Shown: positions 53,106-61,617 of the stretch, in pieces
Numbering within the stretch: position 1 is the first letter of the stretch
Layout of the letters: the number at the start of each line of letters is the position of its first letter
Program-made: the position numbers and the translations under genes
The notes under the pieces: generated by a model
What the model was told of the DNA's origin: nothing
Database searches by the model: none
The model's input: only the letters and a program-made list of their open reading frames with translations
Source: Robertkochia sediminum
GTDB lineage: Bacteria; Bacteroidota; Bacteroidia; Flavobacteriales; Flavobacteriaceae
DNA: 64,000 bases
NCBI RefSeq assembly: GCF_016786255.1
Contig: NZ_JADMKT010000073.1
Location: 62,001 to 126,000, forward strand
Reading direction: 5' to 3'

Positions 53106-53720
53106 CTAAAACAACCCGTGTAACTCGGCATCGATCTTATTGATGATCTCCCCAAGGTCTTCCTGGTTGTCTACGAAATCATAACGGTCTACATCTATTA
53201 TAAGTAGTTTGCCCTTATCGTATTGGTGGATAAATGCTTCGTAGCGTTCGTTCAGGCGACTCAGGTAGTCGATAGAGATCGAGTTTTCGTAGTCTCTTCC
53301 TCTCTTGTGTATCTGTTTTACCAGGTTAGGGATAGAGCTTCTCAGGTAAATAAGCAGGTCCGGCGACTGCACCAGGCTCTCCATGAGTTGGAAGAGGCTG
53401 CTGTAGTTCTCGAAGTCCCTGTTGGTCATGAGTCCCATGGCGTGCAGGTTGGGCGCGAAAATATGGGCATCTTCATAAATAGTCCTGTCCTGAATGATCT
53501 GCTTACCACTTTCTCTGATCTGAAGGATCTGGCGAAAACGACTGTTGAGAAAGTATACCTGCAGGTTGAAGCTCCAACGCTCCATCTGGTTGTAAAAATC
53601 GTCCAGGTAAGGGTTGTCTACCACGTCTTCAAAATGTGGCTCCCAATTAAAATGTTTTGCTAATAAACGTGTGAGCGTAGTTTTACCCGCTCCAATATTT
53701 CCGGCAATGGCAACGTGCAT
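53106..53720 (-). CDS. Deoxynucleoside kinase
   Basis: A 204-residue kinase of the dNK family (PF01712). P-loop IAGNIGAGKTTLT (about 5-17), the conserved Glu/Asp set in FEDVVDNPYLDDFY, the DRTIYED (DRS-like) motif and the lid region RGRDYENSISIDYL. It phosphorylates deoxynucleosides for salvage. Which nucleoside (dA/dG or dC/T) is unclear. Convergent with hppA; it ends 5 bp from the repeat region. Confidence 0.92.
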   Translation of the reverse strand: MHVAIAGNIGAGKTTLTRLLAKHFNWEPHFEDVVDNPYLDDFYNQMERWSFNLQVYFLNSRFRQILQIRESGKQIIQDRTIYEDAHIFAPNLHAMGLMTNRDFENYSSLFQLMESLVQSPDLLIYLRSSIPNLVKQIHKRGRDYENSISIDYLSRLNERYEAFIHQYDKGKLLIIDVDRYDFVDNQEDLGEIINKIDAELHGLF

Positions 53721-53982
53721 CTGGTTCTGAAATTATAAATTTAAGGATAGCTTCTTGTGGTAAATATACAAGTTATGCCTAAGGAGGGAAACAATTTTAA
53801 AAGCGAATTTTAAAAGGGCCTTTTGGTGATTCGTTTTTCTCTAAAACCGGTGGTTTTAACCGTTATTCCTGTAGAGCATAATCGATGTTCATGATATGAT
53901 CCGCTGCGGTTTCACGTGTTCTTATACTTTCCTGTTGCAGGTAAGGTGCTCAGTGCAAACTGGTAATAATTTCTAAAAACGT

Positions 53983-54012
53983 TTTGCAAACAAAACATAA
54001 TGTCTATTTTTG
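53983..54012 (+). promoter_or_regulatory. Bacteroidota-type promoter of metK
   Basis: TTTG (53983-53986), 18-nt spacer, TATTTTTG (54005-54012). The riboswitch begins about 10 nt after the expected start site. Confidence 0.78.
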
Positions 54013-54027
54013 TCGTTACAAATTATC

Positions 54028-54078
54028 GGAGGACAGATTTGACTGATTGCAACCTCAATAAAAAATGCTAAAGCAGTT
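54028..54078 (+). ncRNA. SAM-II-like riboswitch in the metK leader
   Basis: GATTTGACTGATTGCAA (54036-54052) matches the SAM-II core GAUUUAAC.CG.UAUUGCAA. It is followed by the 3' P1 strand CCTC (54053-54056, pairing with GAGG 54029-54032), ATAAA, and GCTAAAGCAG (54067-54076) as in SAM-II GCUAAA.nGG. The pseudoknot pair ACTG (54042-54045) / CAGT (54074-54077) differs from the known structure by a compensating change, so structure is kept. SAM would down-regulate SAM synthetase. Unlike typical SAM-II, 85 nt separate it from the ATG. Confidence 0.82.
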
Positions 54079-54163
54079 ATCGCCTTTCCGAACCCGGAAG
54101 TGTGGTAATCTCCTTTAGACGACTTTCGTCAGATCTCCTCCCGCAACAAAATTTTAGTATCGT

Positions 54164-55450
54164 ATGGCGTATTTATTCACATCAGAATCGGTGAGTGAAG
54201 GACATCCGGATAAGATCGCAGATCAGATCAGTGATGCTTTACTGGATAATTTTCTGGCTTTTGATCCCGAGAGTAAGGTGGCTTGTGAAACCCTGGTAAC
54301 TACCGGGCAGGTAGTATTGGCAGGAGAGGTGAAGAGTGATACCTATCTCGATGTGCAGTCTATAGCAAGAGAAGTGATCAATAAGATCGGGTATACTAAG
54401 GGAGCCTATAAGTTCAGCGGCGACAGCTGTGGGGTGATCTCTCTTATCCACGAGCAATCCCAGGACATCAACCAGGGGGTTGATCGTGCAACCAAAGAAG
54501 AGCAGGGAGCAGGAGACCAGGGAATGATGTTCGGTTATGCTACCAGCGAAACAGCCAACTTCATGCCTCTGGCACTGGATATCTCTCACAAGATCCTTCA
54601 GGTGTTGGCAGAACTTCGCAGGGAAGGTGATCAGATCGCCTACCTGAGACCCGATGCCAAATCACAGGTTACTATTGAGTATTCAGACGATAATATTCCC
54701 CAGCGTATTGATACCATTGTGATCTCTACACAGCACGATCAATTCCATGATGATGATGAGGTGATGCTGAAGCAGATCCAGAAAGACCTTAAAGAGATCC
54801 TTATGCCACGTGTTCAGGCGCAGTTGCCTGCCTATGTTCAGGAGCTTTTTGATGCCGATGTGAACTACCATATCAATCCTACCGGGAAATTCGTTATCGG
54901 AGGTCCTCATGGAGATACCGGTCTTACCGGAAGAAAGATCATCGTAGATACCTATGGTGGTAAGGGAGCTCACGGTGGAGGAGCTTTTAGCGGAAAAGAT
55001 CCGAGTAAGGTAGACCGCAGTGCGGCTTATGCTGCAAGACATGCTGCCAAGAATCTGGTGGCTGCCGGGGTGGCAGAAGAAGTGCTTGTACAGGTGAGTT
55101 ATGCCATCGGAGTGGTAGAGCCTACCTCGATCTTTGTAAACACCTATGGTTCGGCTAACGTAGACCTTACCGATGGGGAGATCGCTAATAAGGTGAAAGA
55201 ACTCTTTGATATGCGTCCGTTCGCGATCGAAGATCGTCTGAAACTTCGCGAACCGATCTATCAGGAAACCGCAGCTTACGGACATATGGGGAAAGATCCT
55301 CAGGTGATCACCAAGGTGTTTGAATCTCCGTATAACGGAAGGGTAGAGAAGGAAGTGGAGCTCTTTACCTGGGAAAAATTAGACCATGTTGAAAAAGTGA
55401 AGGAGGCGTTTGCCCCTGCTTTTAAAGAAGCGACTGCTGCCAAGCTCTAA
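54164..55450 (+). CDS. metK: S-adenosylmethionine synthetase
   Basis: A 428-residue enzyme making SAM from methionine and [31 protein letters not shown] (ATP His, Lys, Asp), [33 protein letters not shown] and [20 protein letters not shown] are all intact. Normal length. A SAM-II-like riboswitch lies in the leader, giving product feedback. The methionine genes start 227 bp downstream behind another SAM riboswitch. Confidence 0.98.
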   Translation: MAYLFTSESVSEGHPDKIADQISDALLDNFLAFDPESKVACETLVTTGQVVLAGEVKSDTYLDVQSIAREVINKIGYTKGAYKFSGDSCGVISLIHEQSQDINQGVDRATKEEQGAGDQGMMFGYATSETANFMPLALDISHKILQVLAELRREGDQIAYLRPDAKSQVTIEYSDDNIPQRIDTIVISTQHDQFHDDDEVMLKQIQKDLKEILMPRVQAQLPAYVQELFDADVNYHINPTGKFVIGGPHGDTGLTGRKIIVDTYGGKGAHGGGAFSGKDPSKVDRSAAYAARHAAKNLVAAGVAEEVLVQVSYAIGVVEPTSIFVNTYGSANVDLTDGEIANKVKELFDMRPFAIEDRLKLREPIYQETAAYGHMGKDPQVITKVFESPYNGRVEKEVELFTWEKLDHVEKVKEAFAPAFKEATAAKL

Positions 55451-55496
55451 AGAGCAACAAAGCACGCTTGTATAGTTCATAAATTTACTGACTGAA

Positions 55497-55597
55497 GTTA
55501 TCAGGAAAGGCGGAGGGACTAGACCCTGCGAAGCCTTAGCAACCCTTTTGAAATAAAAGAAGGTGCTACATTCTACCCCGAATTGGGGGAAGATAAC
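55497..55597 (+). ncRNA. SAM-I (S-box) riboswitch before the MetX fusion gene
   Basis: P1 is GTTATC (55497-55502) / GATAAC (55592-55597). The conserved core reads GGCGGAGGGACTAGACCCTG, GAAGCCTTAGCAACC and GGTGCTACATTCTACCC, the standard S-box order including kink-turn and pseudoknot region. A hairpin CCTCAT/ATGAGG (55646-55660) 16 bp before the start codon may be the expression platform, blocking translation when SAM is bound; that part is inference. Confidence 0.95.
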
Positions 55598-55676
55598 CTT
55601 ATTCTACTCTTGTAGTTCTGCCTTTCAGGGTACTTCGGCATAACCCCTCATTTTATGAGGAATAATTAGTTTGATC

Positions 55677-58600
55677 ATGCTGGATCTGAAAACAGAACTG
55701 TTGTCATTACAACTCAAAGAATTTCAAACCCTGAGCGGGGCTGTTCAGGATGTTGCCCTGTCTTACCAGGTATTCGGAAAGCCTTTGCTTTCTGCACCTG
55801 TGGTGCTTGTAAATCACGCCCTTACCGGGAATTCTAACGTGAGTGGTCCCGACGGCTGGTGGAACGAGCTTATCGGGCCCGGAAAGTGTATCGACACCCA
55901 TACCTACACCATTCTTTCATTTAATATTCCCGGAAACGGTTACGACGGTGTTCTTATTGATAATTACCGGGATTTTGTGGCCAGAGATATCGCTTCGGTC
56001 TTCTTAAAGGGACTTGAAGTGCTCGGGGTCGAAAAATTGTTCGCCCTTATTGGGGGCTCCCTGGGGGGAGGTATCGCCTGGGAAATGGCAGCGCTGGCTC
56101 CCCATATCACCCAACATCTTATTCCCGTAGCTTCAGACTGGAAATCTACCGATTGGCTTATTGCCAACTGCCAGATACAAGAGCGAATTCTCAACAATTC
56201 GAACGACCCCGTTCACGATGCACGTATGCATGCTATGCTGTGCTACCGTACCCCTGAATCGTTCAATGAGCGGTTTGGCAGAAGTACCAATGAAACCCTT
56301 CAGGTGTTCAATGTGGAGAGCTGGTTGTTGCATCACGGCAAAAAACTACAAGACCGTTTTCAGCTTGCTGCCTATAAGCTCATGAACCAGTTGCTGAAAA
56401 CCATTGATATTACCCGCGACAGGGGGGCTGATTTTAAGATCCTGGAAGAGATCGATGCCAATATCCTTATTGTAGGTGTGAGTTCAGACCTGTTCTTCAC
56501 AGCCAAAGAAAATCGCGATACCTATAAGCGACTGGCTGCCTCTAGCGGTCGCGTGGGCTATGGAGAGATCGACTCTGTACACGGGCATGATGCCTTTTTG
56601 ATCGAGACCGGACAATTGGCAAAATTGATCCAACCTGTATTCAGGCCTGAGCTTAGCAGTGAGAAGATAGCCGTATTGAAATTCGGAGGCCGTTCCCTGG
56701 CCAATGGACAGGGGGTTTCAAATGCGATCAACATCATTAAAGATAAGGCAGCGCGAAAAGAACGCCTGGCCGTTGTAGTCTCTGCCAGGGGGAGCGCCAC
56801 CGACGAGTTGGAGGCTCTGCTTGAAAGTGCGGCTCAAGGCAGGTCTTATGCTGAGGCTTTGGAGCAATTTAAAACATATCAGCAGGTATTGGCTCCCGAT
56901 GCTCCTGTGGGGAAGGTATTCGATAGGCTGGAGAGCTTGCTTTCCGGAGTGCGATTGCTCGGTGATTACAGCGATAAGATCAGGGATGAGGTCCTGGCCC
57001 AGGGGGAAGTACTATCCGGAATCACTGTGAGTCACCTGCTGCAGAAAGCTGGGGTGAATGCATATTTTGCAGATACCCGTGAGCTGATCAAAACAACCGG
57101 AGATTTTGGTGACGCTCAACCTATAGATGAGGTGTCGCGAGCCAATGTAGTGCGACATTTCACCACTCATAATGGCACTACGGTTAATGTGCTTACCGGT
57201 TTTATAGGAACCAACCTGAAGAATGAGACCACCACGCTTGGGCGTAATGGTAGTAATTATACAGCGGCTTTGTTGGCCAACTATCTCGATGCTGCCGAGG
57301 TCCAGAACTATACCCATGTAAGTGGGATTTTTACAGCCGATCCCGAATGGGTGCCGGGAGCGAGGCGCATAGAGAAGCTGTCCTATAATGAGGCGAATGA
57401 GCTCGCTAATTTTGGGGCGACCATACTCCACGCTAAAACCATTATTCCGCTGCTGGAAAAGAATATTCCCCTGCGCATTCTCAACACCTTCGATCCGGAA
57501 AACAAGGGTACCCTTATCAGTGCAAATTCTGAGGGCGAAGGGATACGGTCGTTATCGGTGCTCGACCATATGGCTCTTGTAGATCTTGAAGGTCGCGGAT
57601 TGCTGGGGAGGTCTGGGGTCGATGCCCGTATCTTCAGGGCGCTGGGTGAAGCGCATATAAGTGTGAGCATCATCTCCCAGGGGTCTTCAGAAAGGGGTAT
57701 CGGACTCGTGGTGAATGCCAATAGAGCCGGGGATGCGGTTGCAGCGCTAAAAAAGGAGTTCGAGGCCGACCTCCGTACTCATGATGTGAATGCTATTTCG
57801 GTAACAGACGAGGTTGGGGTGATCTCTATTGTGGGACAGGATCACAGTACTTTCCATCAGCCTTATACCACCCTCATCAGGAACAAGGTGGTCCCCCTGC
57901 TTTTTAATAATGCAGTGACCGGAAAGAATGTGAGTTTGGTGGTGAGGAAGAAAGACCTGCATAAGGCGGTCAATGTGATTCACGGTGAGATCTTCGGCAT
58001 CTCAAGGGTGATCAATATTGCGGTCTTCGGTCATGGTACCGTTGGTGGCGTGCTTATCGATCAGATCCTTAATTCAGCGAAGAATATTGAAAAGCGCAAA
58101 AAGGTGCGACTCCGTATTGTTGCCATTGCGAATTCCAGGCAGGTGCTTCTGGATCCTTTCGGGGTTGGTAGCGACTGGAGAGAGCGATTGAAAGAAAGCA
58201 CGGTTACGTCATCGGTGGAAGGGGTGGTAGCCTTTGCAGAAAAACACCATTTGGGTAATCTTATAGCCGTAGACAATACGGCAAGTTATGTGCTTCCCGC
58301 GAGTTATGAGCGGCTGGTAGCGGCAGGGTTCGACCTGGTGTCGTCCAATAAGATCGCCAATACGCTGGGGTATCGCGAGTACAGGTCGCTTCGTGAGACC
58401 CTGGAGCGCAACCAGAAACAATACCTGTATGAGACCAATGTAGGGGCGGGATTGCCCCTTATCGATACGATCAGGTTGCTACATCTTTCCGGTGAAAATA
58501 TTACCCGTATTCGCGGGGTGTTCTCCGGGACCCTGAGTTACCTCTTCAATCGATTCTCTGTAGAAGACCTTCCTTTTAGTGTCATCCTCAAAGAAGCTCT

Positions 58601-59087
58601 TAACCAGGGGTATACCGAGCCTGACCCCAGGGAAGACCTTAACGGGAACGATGTGGGAAGAAAACTGTTGATCCTGGCCAGAGAACTCGAACTTATGAAC
58701 GAGCTCGATGATGTGAACGTGCAAAGTCTTGTTCCGGAGACGCTCGAAGCCATGGAGCCGGCCGAATTCCTGACGCGACTTAATGAATTCGACGGGTATT
58801 TTCAAAGTTTGAAAGATGCCCTGGAACCGGGTCACGTGCTTCGGTTTATCGGAGATCTTCACGGTGACCTGCAGCAGGATAAGGGGATCCTGGATGTAAG
58901 CCTTGTTTCGGTGCCCCGGGAAAGTGCTCTCGGACAGGTGCGTGGTGCCGATTCGATCTTTGAGATATATACCGAATCCTACGGTGAGCACCCTATTGTG
59001 ATCCAGGGAGCAGGTGCCGGGGCGGCCGTTACCGCAAGAGGGGTATTCGGAGATATCCTGAAATTAAGTGAGAGAAATTACGTTTGA
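55677..59087 (+). CDS. MetX / aspartokinase-like / homoserine dehydrogenase trifunctional fusion
   Basis: 1136 residues from ATG 55677. Residues 1-325 are homoserine O-acetyltransferase (MetX): Ser128 (GGSLGGG), Asp271, His304 (VHGHDAFL). Residues 330-775 are an aspartokinase with ACT domains, but key residues differ: KFGGRS (335-340, usual KFGGTS), GRNGSNYTA (usual GSDYSA, Asn527), THVSG (546-550, usual TDVDG) and DPEW (usual DPR). Residues 780-1136 are homoserine dehydrogenase with GHGTVG (785-790) and intact Glu981, Asp992, Lys996 in EPDPREDLNGNDVGRK. It should make O-acetylhomoserine from aspartate semialdehyde. The kinase part may be inactive or regulatory. Confidence 0.92.
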   Translation: MLDLKTELLSLQLKEFQTLSGAVQDVALSYQVFGKPLLSAPVVLVNHALTGNSNVSGPDGWWNELIGPGKCIDTHTYTILSFNIPGNGYDGVLIDNYRDFVARDIASVFLKGLEVLGVEKLFALIGGSLGGGIAWEMAALAPHITQHLIPVASDWKSTDWLIANCQIQERILNNSNDPVHDARMHAMLCYRTPESFNERFGRSTNETLQVFNVESWLLHHGKKLQDRFQLAAYKLMNQLLKTIDITRDRGADFKILEEIDANILIVGVSSDLFFTAKENRDTYKRLAASSGRVGYGEIDSVHGHDAFLIETGQLAKLIQPVFRPELSSEKIAVLKFGGRSLANGQGVSNAINIIKDKAARKERLAVVVSARGSATDELEALLESAAQGRSYAEALEQFKTYQQVLAPDAPVGKVFDRLESLLSGVRLLGDYSDKIRDEVLAQGEVLSGITVSHLLQKAGVNAYFADTRELIKTTGDFGDAQPIDEVSRANVVRHFTTHNGTTVNVLTGFIGTNLKNETTTLGRNGSNYTAALLANYLDAAEVQNYTHVSGIFTADPEWVPGARRIEKLSYNEANELANFGATILHAKTIIPLLEKNIPLRILNTFDPENKGTLISANSEGEGIRSLSVLDHMALVDLEGRGLLGRSGVDARIFRALGEAHISVSIISQGSSERGIGLVVNANRAGDAVAALKKEFEADLRTHDVNAISVTDEVGVISIVGQDHSTFHQPYTTLIRNKVVPLLFNNAVTGKNVSLVVRKKDLHKAVNVIHGEIFGISRVINIAVFGHGTVGGVLIDQILNSAKNIEKRKKVRLRIVAIANSRQVLLDPFGVGSDWRERLKESTVTSSVEGVVAFAEKHHLGNLIAVDNTASYVLPASYERLVAAGFDLVSSNKIANTLGYREYRSLRETLERNQKQYLYETNVGAGLPLIDTIRLLHLSGENITRIRGVFSGTLSYLFNRFSVEDLPFSVILKEALNQGYTEPDPREDLNGNDVGRKLLILARELELMNELDDVNVQSLVPETLEAMEPAEFLTRLNEFDGYFQSLKDALEPGHVLRFIGDLHGDLQQDKGILDVSLVSVPRESALGQVRGADSIFEIYTESYGEHPIVIQGAGAGAAVTARGVFGDILKLSERNYV

Positions 59088-59111
59088 CCATTAACCTGAA
59101 AACCATATAGT

Positions 59112-60332
59112 ATGAATAATGATCATTTTGAAACCAACGCCATAAGAACCCAGCTAAATCGCACGGAATACCAGGAGCATTCCGTGCCAATGTACCTTAC
59201 TTCCAGCTTTGTCTTCGAAGATGCTGAAGATATGAGGTCAGGCTTTGCCGAAGAAAAAGAGCGCAATATTTACAGCCGCTTCACCAATCCGAATACCAGT
59301 GAATTCGTTGAGAAGATCTGTAAAATGGAGGGGGCTGAGTCGGGATATGCCTTTGCTACAGGGATGGCAGCCGTATTTTCCACCTTTGCGGCACTCCTCA
59401 ACAGCGGGGATCACATTGTATCCTGTCGTTCGGTATTTGGGTCTACCCATGGGTTGTTTACCCGATACCTCCCGAAGTGGAATATCACCACTTCCTATTT
59501 TAAGGCCAATGAGGTCCATACGCTGGAATCGCTTATCAGGCCCGAAACGAAGATACTTTATGCCGAGACCCCTACCAATCCCGGGGTCGATGTGCTCGAC
59601 CTGGAAGCCCTGGGGGCGATCGCAAAAAAACACAACCTGATCCTGGTCATCGATAATTGTTTTGCAACCCCTTACCTGCAGCAACCCATAAAATTTGGTG
59701 CCGACCTGGTCATTCATTCGGCTACCAAGCTTATCGATGGTCAGGGCAGGGTGCTTGGAGGTGTAACAGTAGGTCGTGCCGATCTGATTAGAGAGATCTA
59801 TCTGTTTGCGAGAAATACGGGTCCGGCACTGTCGCCCTTTAATGCCTGGGTGCTTTCGAAGAGTTTGGAGACCCTCGCTGTTCGCGTAGACCGGCACTGT
59901 GAGAATGCCCTCAAGGTAGCGCAGTTCCTTGAGAAACACGATGCTGTTAATTGGGTGCGTCATCCCTTTTTACCATCGCACCCACAGTACGAAGTAGCAA
60001 AAAAACAGATGAAACACGGGGGGAGTATCGTGGCCTTTGAAGTTAAAGGCGGTATAGCGGGAGGAAGAAGGTTCCTTAATAGCATACAGATGTGTTCCTT
60101 GTCTGCTAACCTGGGTGATACCCGTACCATTGTAACCCACCCCGCATCGACCACCCACAGTAAGCTGGCTGAGGAGGACAGGCTCGAAGTGGGGATCACC
60201 GATGGCCTGGTAAGGGTGTCTGTAGGATTGGAAAATGTGGAAGATGTGCTGGCCGATCTGGAGCAGGCATTACAGACGGCGGTAAAAAGAGCGAAAGTCG
60301 GATCCCATACATCAGAGAGCAGCGATGCGTGA
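59112..60332 (+). CDS. O-acylhomoserine sulfhydrylase (MetZ/MetY type)
   Basis: A 406-residue PLP enzyme of the Cys/Met gamma family. NTSEFVEKICKMEGAESGYAFATGMAA and ILYAETPTNPGVDV are family marks, and Lys206 in IHSATKLIDGQGRVLGG binds PLP. It follows the MetX fusion by 24 bp, so it likely converts O-acetylhomoserine plus sulfide to homocysteine in the same SAM-controlled operon. Cystathionine gamma-synthase activity cannot be excluded. Confidence 0.92.
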   Translation: MNNDHFETNAIRTQLNRTEYQEHSVPMYLTSSFVFEDAEDMRSGFAEEKERNIYSRFTNPNTSEFVEKICKMEGAESGYAFATGMAAVFSTFAALLNSGDHIVSCRSVFGSTHGLFTRYLPKWNITTSYFKANEVHTLESLIRPETKILYAETPTNPGVDVLDLEALGAIAKKHNLILVIDNCFATPYLQQPIKFGADLVIHSATKLIDGQGRVLGGVTVGRADLIREIYLFARNTGPALSPFNAWVLSKSLETLAVRVDRHCENALKVAQFLEKHDAVNWVRHPFLPSHPQYEVAKKQMKHGGSIVAFEVKGGIAGGRRFLNSIQMCSLSANLGDTRTIVTHPASTTHSKLAEEDRLEVGITDGLVRVSVGLENVEDVLADLEQALQTAVKRAKVGSHTSESSDA

Positions 60333-60361
60333 TGGGGAGAAGATCCCCGGTTTTAGAGGCT

Positions 60362-60392
60362 TTTGCGGGAAATATTATAGTGGTTATATTTG
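60362..60392 (+). promoter_or_regulatory. Bacteroidota-type promoter of metH
   Basis: TTTG (60362-60365), 19-nt spacer, TATATTTG (60385-60392), a full consensus match 28 bp upstream of the riboswitch. Confidence 0.8.
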
Positions 60393-60419
60393 CAGCTCAA
60401 TTCACTAAGGTATTGATGT

Positions 60420-60514
60420 GTTATCAAGAAAGGTGAAGGGATAAGACCCGTTGAAACCTTAGCAACCCTCTAACCGGAGAAGGTGCTACATTCTGCCTGA
60501 AAAGGAAAGATAAC
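60420..60514 (+). ncRNA. SAM-I (S-box) riboswitch before metH
   Basis: P1 GTTATC (60420-60425) / GATAAC (60509-60514). Core GGTGAAGGGATAAGACCCGT, TGAAACCTTAGCAACC and GGTGCTACATTCTGCC. A second GATAAC at 60543-60548 could compete for the 5' P1 strand, and a 9-bp hairpin GTAAAGCAA/TTGCTTTAC (60574-60601) lies just before the start codon. Both may be part of the expression platform. Confidence 0.95.
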
Positions 60515-60612
60515 GAATGCTTGATCTCCCTTTTTTTGCACAGATAACATACCGGGAATATTAAAAAATAACAGTAAAGCAACCTGTGTGTTTTGCTTTA
60601 CAGAATAGGATC

Positions 60613-61617
60613 ATGAAGGATATAAGAAAAGCGTTAGAGAAGCGCATACTGGTGCTGGACGGAGCCATGGGAACCATGCTTCAGGAGTATAAATTTACGG
60701 AAGCCGATTTTCGGGGAGACCGTTTTAAAGAGGCGGCCCATTCTCAAAAGGGTAATAACGACCTGTTGTCACTTACCCAGCCGGAGGCGATCGCTGCCGT
60801 GCATGCGAAATACCTCGAGGCCGGTGCCGATATTATAGAGACCAATACGTTCTCTTCTACAACGATCGCCATGGCCGATTATGGCCTGGAAGATGCCGTG
60901 TACGATCTGAATTTTGAAAGCGCCCGTATCGCCAGGGAGGTTGCCGATCAATTTACGTCCGGTAATCCCGAAAAGCCACGTTTTGTAGCGGGGTCTATGG
61001 GGCCTACCAATAAAACGGCAAGTATGTCGCCAGATGTCAACGATCCGGGGTTCAGAGCGGTGACCTTTGATGAGTTACGCCTGGCCTACAAACAGCAGGC
61101 AGAAGCTCTGGCCGATGGTGGGATCGATGTTTTTCTGGTAGAGACCGTGTTCGATACCCTTAACGCCAAGGCAGCTCTCTTTGCAATCGAAGAGGTGAAA
61201 GAAGAAAGAGGTGAAGATATCCCGGTTATGGTAAGTGGCACCATTACCGATGCTTCCGGCCGGACCCTTTCCGGACAAACGGCCGAAGCCTTTATGATCT
61301 CCGTGTCTCATATTCCGCTGTTGAGTATCGGATTTAACTGTGCCCTGGGTGCCGATCAATTGCTTCCTTATGTGAAACGACTGTCCCGAAAATCACATAC
61401 CTACATTTCGGCCCACCCCAATGCGGGACTGCCTAACCATTTTGGGGAGTACGATCAGACACCTGAAGAGATGCAGGCTCTGATCAGAAAGTACCTCGAT
61501 CAACACGTGGTGAATATTATCGGAGGGTGTTGTGGAACCACCCCCGAGCATATCCGTGAGATCGCCAATGCCGTTGCCGAATATGAACCCAGAACGCTTA
61601 CCCCAACAGCAGAATGA
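60613..61617 (+). CDS. metH: Methionine synthase, homocysteine-binding subunit (split MetH, N-terminal part)
   Basis: 334 residues from ATG 60613 ([28 protein letters not shown]). This is the homocysteine S-methyltransferase domain of MetH; zinc Cys are in FNCALGADQ and [10 protein letters not shown]. Full-length MetH of other bacteria is one protein of about 1200 residues, and here the next gene carries the rest. The stop overlaps the next start in ATGA, so the two chains are made together. In Bacteroidota this split is common. Confidence 0.95.
   Translation: MKDIRKALEKRILVLDGAMGTMLQEYKFTEADFRGDRFKEAAHSQKGNNDLLSLTQPEAIAAVHAKYLEAGADIIETNTFSSTTIAMADYGLEDAVYDLNFESARIAREVADQFTSGNPEKPRFVAGSMGPTNKTASMSPDVNDPGFRAVTFDELRLAYKQQAEALADGGIDVFLVETVFDTLNAKAALFAIEEVKEERGEDIPVMVSGTITDASGRTLSGQTAEAFMISVSHIPLLSIGFNCALGADQLLPYVKRLSRKSHTYISAHPNAGLPNHFGEYDQTPEEMQALIRKYLDQHVVNIIGGCCGTTPEHIREIANAVAEYEPRTLTPTAE

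Larger units (their letters stand above)
53721..54163. other. Regulatory gap before metK
   Basis: 443 bp without a gene. The left part (53721-53980) is AT-rich with a small AAAACC/GGTTTT hairpin (53843-53857) and no other readable signal. The right part holds the metK promoter (53983-54012), a SAM-II-like riboswitch (54028-54078) and two hairpins (54086-54099, 54118-54130). Confidence 0.7.
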
